From the NCBI GenBank assembly GCA_910576775.1, contig CAJTJV010000003.1:62001-126000 (forward strand): a stretch of DNA of 64,000 nucleotides, written 5' to 3'. This document shows, one piece after another, positions 50,582 through 59,666 of this stretch (its first letter is position 1; each line of letters begins with the position of its first letter). Under the pieces are notes generated by a model. It did no database searches and was not told where the DNA came from. It was given only the letters and a program-made list of their open reading frames with translations. Source of the stretch: an uncultured Muribaculaceae bacterium (lineage in GTDB: Bacteria; Bacteroidota; Bacteroidia; Bacteroidales; Muribaculaceae). The translations under genes and the position numbers were made by a program.

Positions 50582-52111
50582 ATGAAAACCAAATATATAA
50601 TAAGCGGCCTTGCGGCATTCTCGCTGATGGCCATCTCCTGCGGCCTCGACTATGAACCGGTCGACACATATTCCGACGTCACCGAAGGCATAGAGAACAA
50701 GGAGGAAGAGACAATATACAAGAACCGCGCCGATGCGGAAAGCGCCCTACTTGCCCTATATGAGGATTTCCGCGGCAACCAGAACCAGCTCCAGCTCGAC
50801 TGGCTCCTTATCGGCGACGTCCACAGCGACAACGCCTACGCCGGCACCACAGGCTCGGAAGTAGTCGACCCCGCCACAAACGACCTCAACGGCACTACCC
50901 TATGCGTCAACCGCGACTGGAACTACTACATGCTCCAGGCCGCCAAGTGCACCAAATTCATTGTTGGCGTCGCCTCCGTGGGAGACAAGAGCCTCACCGA
51001 TGCTGAAATCAACACCATGCGCGCCCAGGCCGAAATCCTACGCGCCTTCATATGGTTCCGCATGGTACGCATGTGGGGCAACATCCCTGTCATAACCACC
51101 GTTCCCGAGGATATCACATCAGAAAACATCGCAGAATCCTATGAGACATATTTTCCGGCACAGAACACCGAAGCCGAGGCCTACGAGTACATCCTCAAGG
51201 ACCTCAACGACGCCTACCTCTACGCCCCCGAAGGCAACGGCGACAAGACACGCTTCAGCAAGGACGTGGCACGCGCCCTTCTCGCCAAGGTATATGCAGA
51301 GAAACCCGTCCGCAACTACGACAACGTGATCAAGTACGTCGACGAGCTCACCGCCCGCGGCTACGACCTATGCCCTGAATACGGCGACCTGTTCAACATC
51401 GACGGCCCCGTCAAGGACGGCTTCACCGCCACCTCCCTCTTTACCAACACACAGGAATCCATTCTCGAGGTACACTACCCCGTAGGCTCCGGCAACTGGG
51501 CATCGTGGATGTACGGCCGCTGCCTCGAAGACTGGGACAACAGCTTCTCATGGGCAAAATGGATCACCCCCTCGCGCGACCTTCTCGCCGCCTTTGACAA
51601 AATCGGCGACACCAAGCGCAAGGAGCAGACCGTAGTATACTACGAATGCGGCTGGAGCAACTATTATCCCGCCGAGAACTATCCCTTCATGTACAAAGTA
51701 CGCTCGGGCTACAGCAACGTGTTCTTCCTTCGCTACGACGACCTGCTGCTTCTCAAAGCCGAAGCCCTTATCAACGGCAATAACGTCGACCTCCAGGGAG
51801 CCGCCGACATCATCGACCGCATCCGCACCCGCGCAGGCGTGGCAAAACTTAAAAATTCTGAAAAGAACAATAAAGAGACACTATTCGAGGTTTATGTCAA
51901 CGAACGTCGTCTCGAACTCGCCTGCGAAGGCGAACGCTGGTTCGACCTGGTGCGCCTCGACCTCGTAGAGAAAGCCATGGCGGAAGCACAGCGCAACGAC
52001 CCGGGACGTCTGCCTCTGGCAGTTCCCTACACGGTAAACTCCTACCTGTTGCCGATACCGCAGGACGTTCTCGACACAAACCCCAATGTCGTACAGAACC
52101 CGGGGTATTAA
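50582..52111 (+). CDS. SusD-like glycan-binding lipoprotein
   Basis: 509 residues. The signal ends MAISC, giving a surface lipoprotein. TPR-like helices of the RagB/SusD fold include AEILRAFIWFRMVRMWGNIPVIT and the C-terminal ERRLELACEGERWFDLVRLD with LLPIPQDVLDTNPNVVQNPGY, the standard SusD ending. It forms the lid of the SusC transporter and binds the imported glycan. Confidence 0.95.
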   Translation: MKTKYIISGLAAFSLMAISCGLDYEPVDTYSDVTEGIENKEEETIYKNRADAESALLALYEDFRGNQNQLQLDWLLIGDVHSDNAYAGTTGSEVVDPATNDLNGTTLCVNRDWNYYMLQAAKCTKFIVGVASVGDKSLTDAEINTMRAQAEILRAFIWFRMVRMWGNIPVITTVPEDITSENIAESYETYFPAQNTEAEAYEYILKDLNDAYLYAPEGNGDKTRFSKDVARALLAKVYAEKPVRNYDNVIKYVDELTARGYDLCPEYGDLFNIDGPVKDGFTATSLFTNTQESILEVHYPVGSGNWASWMYGRCLEDWDNSFSWAKWITPSRDLLAAFDKIGDTKRKEQTVVYYECGWSNYYPAENYPFMYKVRSGYSNVFFLRYDDLLLLKAEALINGNNVDLQGAADIIDRIRTRAGVAKLKNSEKNNKETLFEVYVNERRLELACEGERWFDLVRLDLVEKAMAEAQRNDPGRLPLAVPYTVNSYLLPIPQDVLDTNPNVVQNPGY

Positions 52112-52136
52112 TCAATCTACTTTCTATTAACACTCT

Positions 52137-53633
52137 ATGATCAAATTTCGCGTGACATTAGCAACATTACTCGCCGCAGGCATCATGATTACCTCCTGTG
52201 GCGGCGACGAACCTCAGAATCCGGACAACAACAAGCCGGATACCCCGACTCCGCCGGAAACTACTGACGTGCGCGTACTCACTACGACCTCCAACCGCGC
52301 CAAGGACCTCGACGAATCGTGGCTGTCCTTCAGTACGGTCGACAATATGTCTCCCTCGACAATCCGTCTCAACCCCTCGCAGGAATACCAGACCATCGAC
52401 GGCTTCGGTGCAGCAATCACCGGCTCGACGGCATACAACCTGCTAAAGATGACGGCCGCCGACCGTGCCAAGTTCCTCAAGGAGACCTTCTCCCCCACCG
52501 AAGGCTACGGTATGAGCTACATCCGCATATGCATCGGCGCCTCCGATTTCTCCCTGAGCGACTACACATGCTGCGACAAGGAAGGTATCGAGAATTTCGC
52601 CCTAACCGACGAAGAGAACAAGTACGTCATTCCGGTGCTCAAGGAAATCCTCGCCATCAATCCGTCGATAAAGATAATGGCATCGCCCTGGACGGCACCC
52701 CGCTGGATGAAGGTGAACAACCTCACCGACCTCAAGCCACACAACTCGTGGACCGGAGGCCAGCTCAACCCGGCATATTACCAGGACTACGCCACATATT
52801 TCGTGAAATGGATACAGGCGTTCAACAAGGAAGGCATCAATATCTACGGCATGACAGTGCAGAACGAGCCTCTGAACCGCGGCAACTCCGCCTCCATGTT
52901 CATGGGATGGGAAGAACAGCGCGATTTCATCAAGAACGCTCTCGGCCCCAAGCTCCGCCAGGCAGGCATCGACACCAAGATCTACGCCTTCGACCACAAC
53001 TACAACTACGACAACATGGCCGACCAGAAGAGCTATCCCACCAAGATATATGCCGATGCCGAGGCTTCGAAATATATCGCCGGCGCCGCATACCACAACT
53101 ACGGCGGCAACGTGGAGGAACTCAACACCGTCCACAAGTCCAATCCGGACAAGGAACTGGTGTTCACCGAGTCGACTGCCGGTGACTGGAACGACGGCTC
53201 CAACCTCCAGAAGCGTCTCATCGACGATATGGAACAGATCACACTCGGAACCGTCAACCGCTGGTGCCGCGGCTCCATCATCTGGAACCTCATGCTCGAC
53301 GCCAAGCGCGGCCCCAACCGCCCCGGCGGCTGCACCACAGGCTTCGGCGCCGTCGACATAGCCGACGATTTCAAGACCATCACCCGCAACTCGTTCTACT
53401 ACATCATGGCCCACATGTCGTCGGTAGTAAAGCCCGACGCCGTACGCATCGGCACAAGCGGCTTCACCACCACAGGCCTGACCTACTCGGCATTCCGCAA
53501 TCCCGACGGCAGCTACGCCCTTGTGCTGAGCAACCGCAAGTCGGACGACGTACGCGCCACAGTGGATGACGGCAGCCACCATTTCCCCGTCACAGTTCCC
53601 GCAGGCGGCATAGTATCGCTTTCGTGGAAATAA
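52137..53633 (+). CDS. GH30 family glycosidase, probable endo-beta-1,6-glucanase
   Basis: 498 residues; lipobox ITSCGGDE suggests an outer-surface enzyme. The TIM barrel shows IDGFGAAITGSTAYNL, YIRICIGASDFS, SPWTAPRWMK, acid/base Glu244 in TVQNEPLN and nucleophile Glu345 in LVFTESTAGDW, followed by a small beta domain. GH30 includes glucosylceramidases, xylanases and beta-1,6-glucanases. Placement after SusC/SusD and before a binding lipoprotein and GH3 copies the order of the B. thetaiotaomicron beta-1,6-glucan locus, so subfamily 3 is most likely. Confidence 0.9.
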   Translation: MIKFRVTLATLLAAGIMITSCGGDEPQNPDNNKPDTPTPPETTDVRVLTTTSNRAKDLDESWLSFSTVDNMSPSTIRLNPSQEYQTIDGFGAAITGSTAYNLLKMTAADRAKFLKETFSPTEGYGMSYIRICIGASDFSLSDYTCCDKEGIENFALTDEENKYVIPVLKEILAINPSIKIMASPWTAPRWMKVNNLTDLKPHNSWTGGQLNPAYYQDYATYFVKWIQAFNKEGINIYGMTVQNEPLNRGNSASMFMGWEEQRDFIKNALGPKLRQAGIDTKIYAFDHNYNYDNMADQKSYPTKIYADAEASKYIAGAAYHNYGGNVEELNTVHKSNPDKELVFTESTAGDWNDGSNLQKRLIDDMEQITLGTVNRWCRGSIIWNLMLDAKRGPNRPGGCTTGFGAVDIADDFKTITRNSFYYIMAHMSSVVKPDAVRIGTSGFTTTGLTYSAFRNPDGSYALVLSNRKSDDVRATVDDGSHHFPVTVPAGGIVSLSWK

Positions 53634-53668
53634 CAAAAGTCTAAACTAACCCTAAGAAAAACATTCCC

Positions 53669-55708
53669 ATGAAATATTCCAAATTATTTGTCCTTGCGCT
53701 GGCCTCGGCGGCAATGCTGCCCTCCTGCAAGGAAGATGAGCTTGCCCCGGGCAATCCCGTGATGGAGGTCTCGGGTAACCTCGGCGACGCATGCTTCGGC
53801 GACAGCCTCACATTCATAGTAAAGGCCTCCGACGCCGAAGTACCCCTGTCGACCATCCACGCCGAACTTTATTTCGGCGACGAGATGGTGAGCGAGAAGG
53901 TGATACGCACCAAAGTGAGCGGCGCCGAATACAAAGGCCGCATCTTCGTGCCCTACTACGCCAATATCCCCGACGGAAAAGCAACCCTCCGTCTGACTCT
54001 CCAGAACATCCATTTCACAATCACCGAAGAGAACTACAGCGTCAACATCACCCACGCCGATTATCCCTCGCTCAAATTCGTCGCCGAATCAGGCGAGGAA
54101 TACACCATGCTCCGTCAGGAGAAGAACGTCTACTCCATGACGCAGCGCTTCCCCGCGGAGATGCGCGGCGTGATAGTGGCCAGCCCGCTCACCGAGGACG
54201 GCAACGAAATCACTTTCGGCTACGAGAACAGCGAGATCAAGCCCTTCACCACCGGCTCGATTCCCTTCTCCAACTCCGCCCCCGGCCGCTACACAATCTC
54301 TTTCAACACCTTCACCCTCGAAGGCTCTCCCTTCGTTGTGATGACACTCAACGGCGAGCGCCTCGAAGCAATCGACGAGACAACCTCCGGCGTTGACATG
54401 AATCTGGCCAAAGGCGATATCCTCACACCCGACGGCTTCCCCGATTTCGGCGAATGGTGGATCAACCCCGACTATTTCGCAAAGAATCCCGACGGAAGCC
54501 TCACCTTCAACGCCTATAACGGCAGCTACCGCATCATCGCCGACACCAAGATGAAATATCTGCGTGTCTACAAGCTTCTCGGCAGCGACCCCGCCACTCT
54601 CAACGAAGACGGCACAGGTGCCCTCTGGATCATCGGCGACGGCATCGGCCATCCCTCTCTGTCAAACACCGTCGGTTGGACCACCGAAAAGGCAATCTGC
54701 ATGGCGCCGACAGGCGAGAAGACCTATCAGGTCACTCTCGTGGGCGGCAAGACAGTAGCTACCGACGCCATCAATTTCAAATTCTTCGGCCAGATGGGCT
54801 GGGGCGTCGAGCTAACCGGCGCTGACATCGTATCGAAATCCGACCTCATCGGCGTGGGCACAGGCAGCGCCGACGCCGGCGGCAACGGACACGACAACGG
54901 CAACCTCTTCCTACAGGACGGCGTCGTTCTCCAGGACAACGGCGTATACGTGCTCACCGTCGACCTTACCCAGGGCATCCACGACGCCATCATGACAGTA
55001 CAGTTCAACGGCGAGCAGCAGTTCGAGGAAAAACCGATATTCCTCAACGGGCAGAAGATGACGACCTCCGACAACCAGCTTTACTCGACCGTAATAGAAC
55101 TCAGCCAGAACTCCAAGCTCTCCTTCCGTGAATTCTCCAAGTTCGACGACCTCTATTTCGACCCCGACTATTTCAAATTCGACGAAGACGCCTACGACAT
55201 AACCTTCCTTCCCGTCAACGGCTACTACAATGTAGTCCTTGACAAGCTCAACGGCACACTGAGCGCCAGCCGCGTGAACGCCGACGGCTCCGACATGACG
55301 CTTCAGGCCGACGGCACAGGCGCCATATGGATGATGGGCTGGGGCGTAGGCTCTCCCTCGATGAGCTCACAGTTCGGCTGGGATCCGGGTAAAGCATACT
55401 GTCTGGCTGAAATCGCCCCCGGAGTATATCAGTTCACCGGAAATGCCGGACCCGAAAACGGGTCTTCCATCGGCGACCGCTACCGCTTCGACTACCTGTC
55501 GTTCAAGTTCTTCCACCAGAACGGCTGGGGCGGCGAATTAGGCGGCGATGCCCTTGCAATGCAGGGCGATACTGCATCACTGCTCAAAAACGCAGGCAAT
55601 TTCGAACTCGCCGACGGCGTGAATCTCGAGCAGGGCGCACCCTACCGCATCACCGTCGACCTCTCCGCAGGCATCGACAACGGCAAGATCACTATGGTGA
55701 AACTCTAA
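53669..55708 (+). CDS. surface glycan-binding lipoprotein with duplicated C-terminal module
   Basis: 679 residues; lipobox LPSCKEDE with acidic residues after the Cys fits surface export. Ig-like domains occupy about residues 25-240. Two related modules follow: GTGALWIIGDGIGHPSLSNTVGW (~313-335) and GTGAIWMMGWGVGSPSMSSQFGW (~550-572), each within a ~200-residue unit containing NFKFFGQ/SFKFFHQ-MGWG/NGWG. This is the SusE/F-like (SGBP) position of the locus. It should hold glucan at the cell surface for the GH30 enzyme. Confidence 0.85.
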   Translation: MKYSKLFVLALASAAMLPSCKEDELAPGNPVMEVSGNLGDACFGDSLTFIVKASDAEVPLSTIHAELYFGDEMVSEKVIRTKVSGAEYKGRIFVPYYANIPDGKATLRLTLQNIHFTITEENYSVNITHADYPSLKFVAESGEEYTMLRQEKNVYSMTQRFPAEMRGVIVASPLTEDGNEITFGYENSEIKPFTTGSIPFSNSAPGRYTISFNTFTLEGSPFVVMTLNGERLEAIDETTSGVDMNLAKGDILTPDGFPDFGEWWINPDYFAKNPDGSLTFNAYNGSYRIIADTKMKYLRVYKLLGSDPATLNEDGTGALWIIGDGIGHPSLSNTVGWTTEKAICMAPTGEKTYQVTLVGGKTVATDAINFKFFGQMGWGVELTGADIVSKSDLIGVGTGSADAGGNGHDNGNLFLQDGVVLQDNGVYVLTVDLTQGIHDAIMTVQFNGEQQFEEKPIFLNGQKMTTSDNQLYSTVIELSQNSKLSFREFSKFDDLYFDPDYFKFDEDAYDITFLPVNGYYNVVLDKLNGTLSASRVNADGSDMTLQADGTGAIWMMGWGVGSPSMSSQFGWDPGKAYCLAEIAPGVYQFTGNAGPENGSSIGDRYRFDYLSFKFFHQNGWGGELGGDALAMQGDTASLLKNAGNFELADGVNLEQGAPYRITVDLSAGIDNGKITMVKL

Positions 55709-55771
55709 TTTCGGTTTCAATTGTATCTATTGAATTCCAAGGTAAAATCGAGAAATAGGTAATTTAAAACG

Positions 55772-55809
55772 GGGACTCCGGTAACATTACTTGTCGGAGT
55801 CCCTTTTTT
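55772..55809 (+). terminator. intrinsic terminator inside the glucan operon
   Basis: GGGACTCCG (55772-55780) pairs perfectly with CGGAGTCCC (55795-55803), followed by six T. It ends 12 nt before the GH3 ATG, leaving no room for a separate promoter. Confidence 0.85.
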
Positions 55810-55821
55810 ACCGACTGCTTA

Positions 55822-58080
55822 ATGAATATATTTATGAAAAAAATACTTTCAGGAATAATTTTATGTTCATCGGCACTGACACTCGACGCTGCTGTCCCCG
55901 TATATCTGGATGACAGCAAGCCTATCGAGGAACGCGTCGAGGATGCTCTTTCCCGCATGACCCTGCGCGAGAAAATCAACATCATCCACGCACAGTCGAA
56001 ATTCAGCGCCCCCGGCGTCCCCCGTCTCGGTATCCCCGAGATATGGTGCACCGACGGCCCTATGGGCGTCCGCCCCGAGGTGCTGTGGGACGAATGGGAA
56101 CAGGCCAAGTGGACAAACGACTCCTGCACGGCATTCCCGTCGCTCACCGCCCTTGCCGCCACATGGAACCCCGACATGGCCGAGCTGTACGGCAAAAGCA
56201 TCGGCGAGGAAGCCCGTTACCGCAACAAGAGCGTCATCCTCGGCCCGGGTATCAACGTATACCGTACCCCTCTCAACGGCCGCAATTTCGAATACATGGG
56301 CGAGGATCCCTATCTTATCTCTCAGATGGTGGTCCCCTATGTCAAAGGCGTACAGAGCAACGGCGTGGCCGCCTGCGTGAAGCATTTCGCGCTCAACAAC
56401 AACGAAATCAACCGCCATACCTCCAACCCTATCGTCGACGACCGCACCCTCTATGAAATATACCTGCCGGGCTTCCGCGCCGCGGCACAGGAGGGAGACG
56501 CCTGGTCGTTCATGGGCGGCTACAACCTTTTCCGCGGCGAACATGCCAGCTACAACCCCATCCTGATGAACGACATACTCAAGGGCGAATGGGGCTGGGA
56601 CGGAGCCGTCATCTCCGACTGGGGAGCCGTCCACGATACCCGTACGGCGGTCTCCGGCGGCCTCGACATGGAATTCGGCTCCTGGACAAACGGCCTTACC
56701 AACGGTCGCTCCAACGCCTACGACAATTATTTCCTCGCCGAGCCATACCTCAAAGGCATCCAGGACGGCACATACTCCACCACCGAGCTTGATGACAAGG
56801 TGCGCCGCGTCCTCCGGCTTACATTCCGCACAGCCATGGACCGCAACCGTCCCTTCGGCGCCATGGGCTCCGACGAGCATGTGGCAGCCTGCCGCGAAAT
56901 CGGCGAGGAAGGAATCGTGCTGCTCCAGAACCGCAACAATCTCCTTCCCGTCGACCTCGACAAAGTGAAGAGAATTGCCGTCATCGGCGAGAACGCCATA
57001 AAGATGATGACTGTCGGCGGCGGTTCTTCCTCCCTGAAAGCACGCTATGAAATCACCCCTCTCGACGGTCTCAAAGCCCGCGTAGGCGACAAGGCTGAAA
57101 TCATCTACGCCCGCGGATACGTCGGCGACCCCACAGGCGAATACAACGGCGTCGTCACCGGCCAGAACCTCGACGACCCGCGCTCGCCCCAGGAGCTGCG
57201 CGACGAGGCAGTCCGCGTGGCCCGCGACGCCGACATAGTACTTTTCTTCGGCGGCCTCAACAAGAGCAACCACCAGGACTGCGAGGACACCGACCGCGAA
57301 ACGCTCGACCTCCCTTATAACCAGAATGAACTTATCGAAGCCATCGCCGCCGCCAATCCCCGCACAGCGGTAATCAACATAAGCGGCACCGGCGTGGCCA
57401 TGCCATGGAAAGATAAGGTCGACGCCATAGTACAGGCATGGTATCTCGGCAACGAGACCGGCAATGCCCTCGCCTCCGTGCTTACCGGCGACATAAACCC
57501 AAGCGGCAAGCTCCCCTACACCTACTATGCGAGCCTCGACCAGTGCGGCGCCCACAAACTCGGCGAATACCCCGGCCACCCCGGCATCGACGAGCTGGGA
57601 AACAAAGTGATGGACATGCCCTACAACGAAGGCATCTTCGTGGGCTACCGCTTCACCGACAAGAACAAGCTCAAACCCACCTTCCCATTCGGCCATGGCC
57701 TGAGCTACACTGAATTCAAGTACGGCAAAGCCTCCATCGACCGCACAAGCGGTACCGCAGACGACACCTTTACCGTCACAGTTCCCGTAACCAACATCGG
57801 TGACCGCGCAGGCAAGGAAACAGTGCAGCTCTACATCTCCGACCTCAAGTCGACACTCCCCCGCCCCGTCAAAGAGCTCAAAGGTTTCAGGAAAATCGCC
57901 CTTCAACCCGGAGAGACAGCGGACGTGAAATTTGAAATCACAAGCGACGCGTTGAAATTCTTCGACCCCGACAAACATGCCTGGGTATGCGAGCCGGGCG
58001 CTTTCGAAGCCCTTATCGGCGCTTCGGCAACCGACATCCGCACCAAAGCAGGATTCAAACTCACGGAATCCGGACGTTAA
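55822..58080 (+). CDS. GH3 beta-glucosidase
   Basis: 752 residues with a signal peptide (a second ATG lies at 55834). Order: TIM barrel, alpha/beta sandwich, fibronectin type III-like C-terminus. Nucleophile Asp266 lies in VISDWGAVHD; KHFALNNNEINRHTSN and the catalytic-glutamate loop region (GGGSSSLKARYEITP, FFGGLNKSNHQDCEDTDRETLDLP) match GH3 beta-glucosidases. It would cleave beta-linked gluco-oligosaccharides in the periplasm after SusCD import. It is probably expressed by read-through of the terminator just upstream. Confidence 0.93.
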   Translation: MNIFMKKILSGIILCSSALTLDAAVPVYLDDSKPIEERVEDALSRMTLREKINIIHAQSKFSAPGVPRLGIPEIWCTDGPMGVRPEVLWDEWEQAKWTNDSCTAFPSLTALAATWNPDMAELYGKSIGEEARYRNKSVILGPGINVYRTPLNGRNFEYMGEDPYLISQMVVPYVKGVQSNGVAACVKHFALNNNEINRHTSNPIVDDRTLYEIYLPGFRAAAQEGDAWSFMGGYNLFRGEHASYNPILMNDILKGEWGWDGAVISDWGAVHDTRTAVSGGLDMEFGSWTNGLTNGRSNAYDNYFLAEPYLKGIQDGTYSTTELDDKVRRVLRLTFRTAMDRNRPFGAMGSDEHVAACREIGEEGIVLLQNRNNLLPVDLDKVKRIAVIGENAIKMMTVGGGSSSLKARYEITPLDGLKARVGDKAEIIYARGYVGDPTGEYNGVVTGQNLDDPRSPQELRDEAVRVARDADIVLFFGGLNKSNHQDCEDTDRETLDLPYNQNELIEAIAAANPRTAVINISGTGVAMPWKDKVDAIVQAWYLGNETGNALASVLTGDINPSGKLPYTYYASLDQCGAHKLGEYPGHPGIDELGNKVMDMPYNEGIFVGYRFTDKNKLKPTFPFGHGLSYTEFKYGKASIDRTSGTADDTFTVTVPVTNIGDRAGKETVQLYISDLKSTLPRPVKELKGFRKIALQPGETADVKFEITSDALKFFDPDKHAWVCEPGAFEALIGASATDIRTKAGFKLTESGR

Positions 58081-58090
58081 GAATAATTCA

Positions 58091-58132
58091 GGCCGGAGAA
58101 AATTGCATATGGCAGTATTTCTCCGGCCTTTT
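58091..58132 (+). terminator. intrinsic terminator after GH3
   Basis: GGCCGGAGAAA (58091-58101) pairs with TTTCTCCGGCC (58118-58128), followed by four T. Confidence 0.85.
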
Positions 58133-58163
58133 CCATATCCTTTTTCCCCTCTTATCGCCAGCC

Positions 58164-59666
58164 ATGAAACGTTTCTTAAATCTAATCTTACTGTCATCTT
58201 TATTTTCCTCGGCATTCGCGGAAGCCCCCTTGTTCGCGAACGAGGATCTAACAGCAAGCATAATAGAACCGGGAGTAACCGTACTGGAGACTACCGACAA
58301 GACAACCCTCTACCTTGTGGAGGGCGACAGCGCCGCCGTTCTGATTGATACCGGCACAGAAATAAAGAACCTCGACGAAATCATACGTCAGCTAACACGC
58401 AAACCCGTAAAAGTACTTGCCACACACGGCCATCCCGACCATATAGGCAACATCCGCTATTTCCCGAAAATATATCTCCATGAGGCCGACCACAATCTCG
58501 ATTACAAAGAGCTGAAAGAGTACTGCGGCAAGATAAGTCCGCTCCGCGACGGCGACATATTCGACCTCGGGAACAGACGCCTTGAGGTTGTGCATACCCC
58601 CGGGCACACTCCCGGCTCGGTTGTATTCGTCGATTACGACAACGGCATGGCATTCACCGGCGATGCCTTCGGTTCCGGACAACTATGGATGCAACTGGCG
58701 CCGCAGGTGCCGTTCTCAACCCTTATAGACAGTTGCGGCAAAATGATAGAACTGATGTCGAAAAAAAATATCGACAAACTGTATGTTGGCCATTATCCAT
58801 ACCTCAAGCGGCCCCTCGGCATCGAATATCTGATTGATACAGACATAAATGCCCGGCGCATCGATGCCGGCGACACGTCCGAGTCCCGTCCTTTCGGCAA
58901 CGACGCCCGTGTGATGCGTAACGGCAGATCGGAAATCGTATTCCTTCCGGAAGCTTCCGGGCGCAAAACCATGAGACAGCAGAAAGTGCTGCTCAAGCTC
59001 GACGATGTACATTACGGAGAGAACGGCCGGGCAGTACCCCCGCGATGGGAGCGCATTGTAGACTATCTCAAAGAAAACAATATCCGCGCCAATCTCGGCA
59101 TCATAGGATTCTCCCTCGCGGAGGACCGTCCCGACTATTTCAACTGGTTGCACGAGGTAGCCGACATCGACGGCATCGAGTTCTGGAACCACGGATACCA
59201 TAACAGGATGGGGCTCGACGAACCGGGAGAATTCGAGATCGATTTCGAATCCCAGCGACGCGCACTCCACCTCACCGATTCCCTCGCACAGGCAAAAGCC
59301 GGACTGAAGCTCCGCGCGTGGGGCCCGCACTGGACAAACTGCAATGAATATACCGACAGCGCTCTGGCGACAGTTAAATCTCTCGAAATGGTGTTCGGCC
59401 ATCCCACACTGCATCCCGGCAGGAATTTCAAAGGCAAGGTAGTACGCATGAACCTTGAAATGGAATATCCGTTCCACAACCCGGTATATTCAGAATTCAT
59501 TGTCAACTATCTGGGAAAGTGGCGAAAGCTCGACAGATTTTACCTTCAGGGACATCCTAATGCCTGGGACGACAGCCGGTGGGCGGAATTCACCGAAATC
59601 ATAGACCGTCTCCGAGCCGATGGAGTCCGTTTCCTGACAATTTCCGAATTCCTCGATGAGAACTGA
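58164..59666 (+). CDS. secreted metallo-beta-lactamase-fold / NodB-like polysaccharide deacetylase fusion
   Basis: 500 residues from MKRFLNLILL with a signal peptide. Residues ~25-230 are a metallo-beta-lactamase hydrolase with a complete metal set: His88, His90, Asp92, His93 (THGHPDHIGN), His148 (HTPGHTPGS), Asp167 (FTGDAFGS) and His210 (VGHYPY). Residues ~270-500 resemble a NodB/polysaccharide deacetylase barrel: Asp280-Asp281 in LKLDDVHYG, and His343 and His346 in FWNHGYHN. Joining these two hydrolases is uncommon. The stop overlaps the GH2 start by 11 bp, so it belongs to the uronide operon. Substrates are unknown; esterase or lactonase plus deacetylase action on a modified glycan is a guess. 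Confidence 0.82.
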   Translation: MKRFLNLILLSSLFSSAFAEAPLFANEDLTASIIEPGVTVLETTDKTTLYLVEGDSAAVLIDTGTEIKNLDEIIRQLTRKPVKVLATHGHPDHIGNIRYFPKIYLHEADHNLDYKELKEYCGKISPLRDGDIFDLGNRRLEVVHTPGHTPGSVVFVDYDNGMAFTGDAFGSGQLWMQLAPQVPFSTLIDSCGKMIELMSKKNIDKLYVGHYPYLKRPLGIEYLIDTDINARRIDAGDTSESRPFGNDARVMRNGRSEIVFLPEASGRKTMRQQKVLLKLDDVHYGENGRAVPPRWERIVDYLKENNIRANLGIIGFSLAEDRPDYFNWLHEVADIDGIEFWNHGYHNRMGLDEPGEFEIDFESQRRALHLTDSLAQAKAGLKLRAWGPHWTNCNEYTDSALATVKSLEMVFGHPTLHPGRNFKGKVVRMNLEMEYPFHNPVYSEFIVNYLGKWRKLDRFYLQGHPNAWDDSRWAEFTEIIDRLRADGVRFLTISEFLDEN

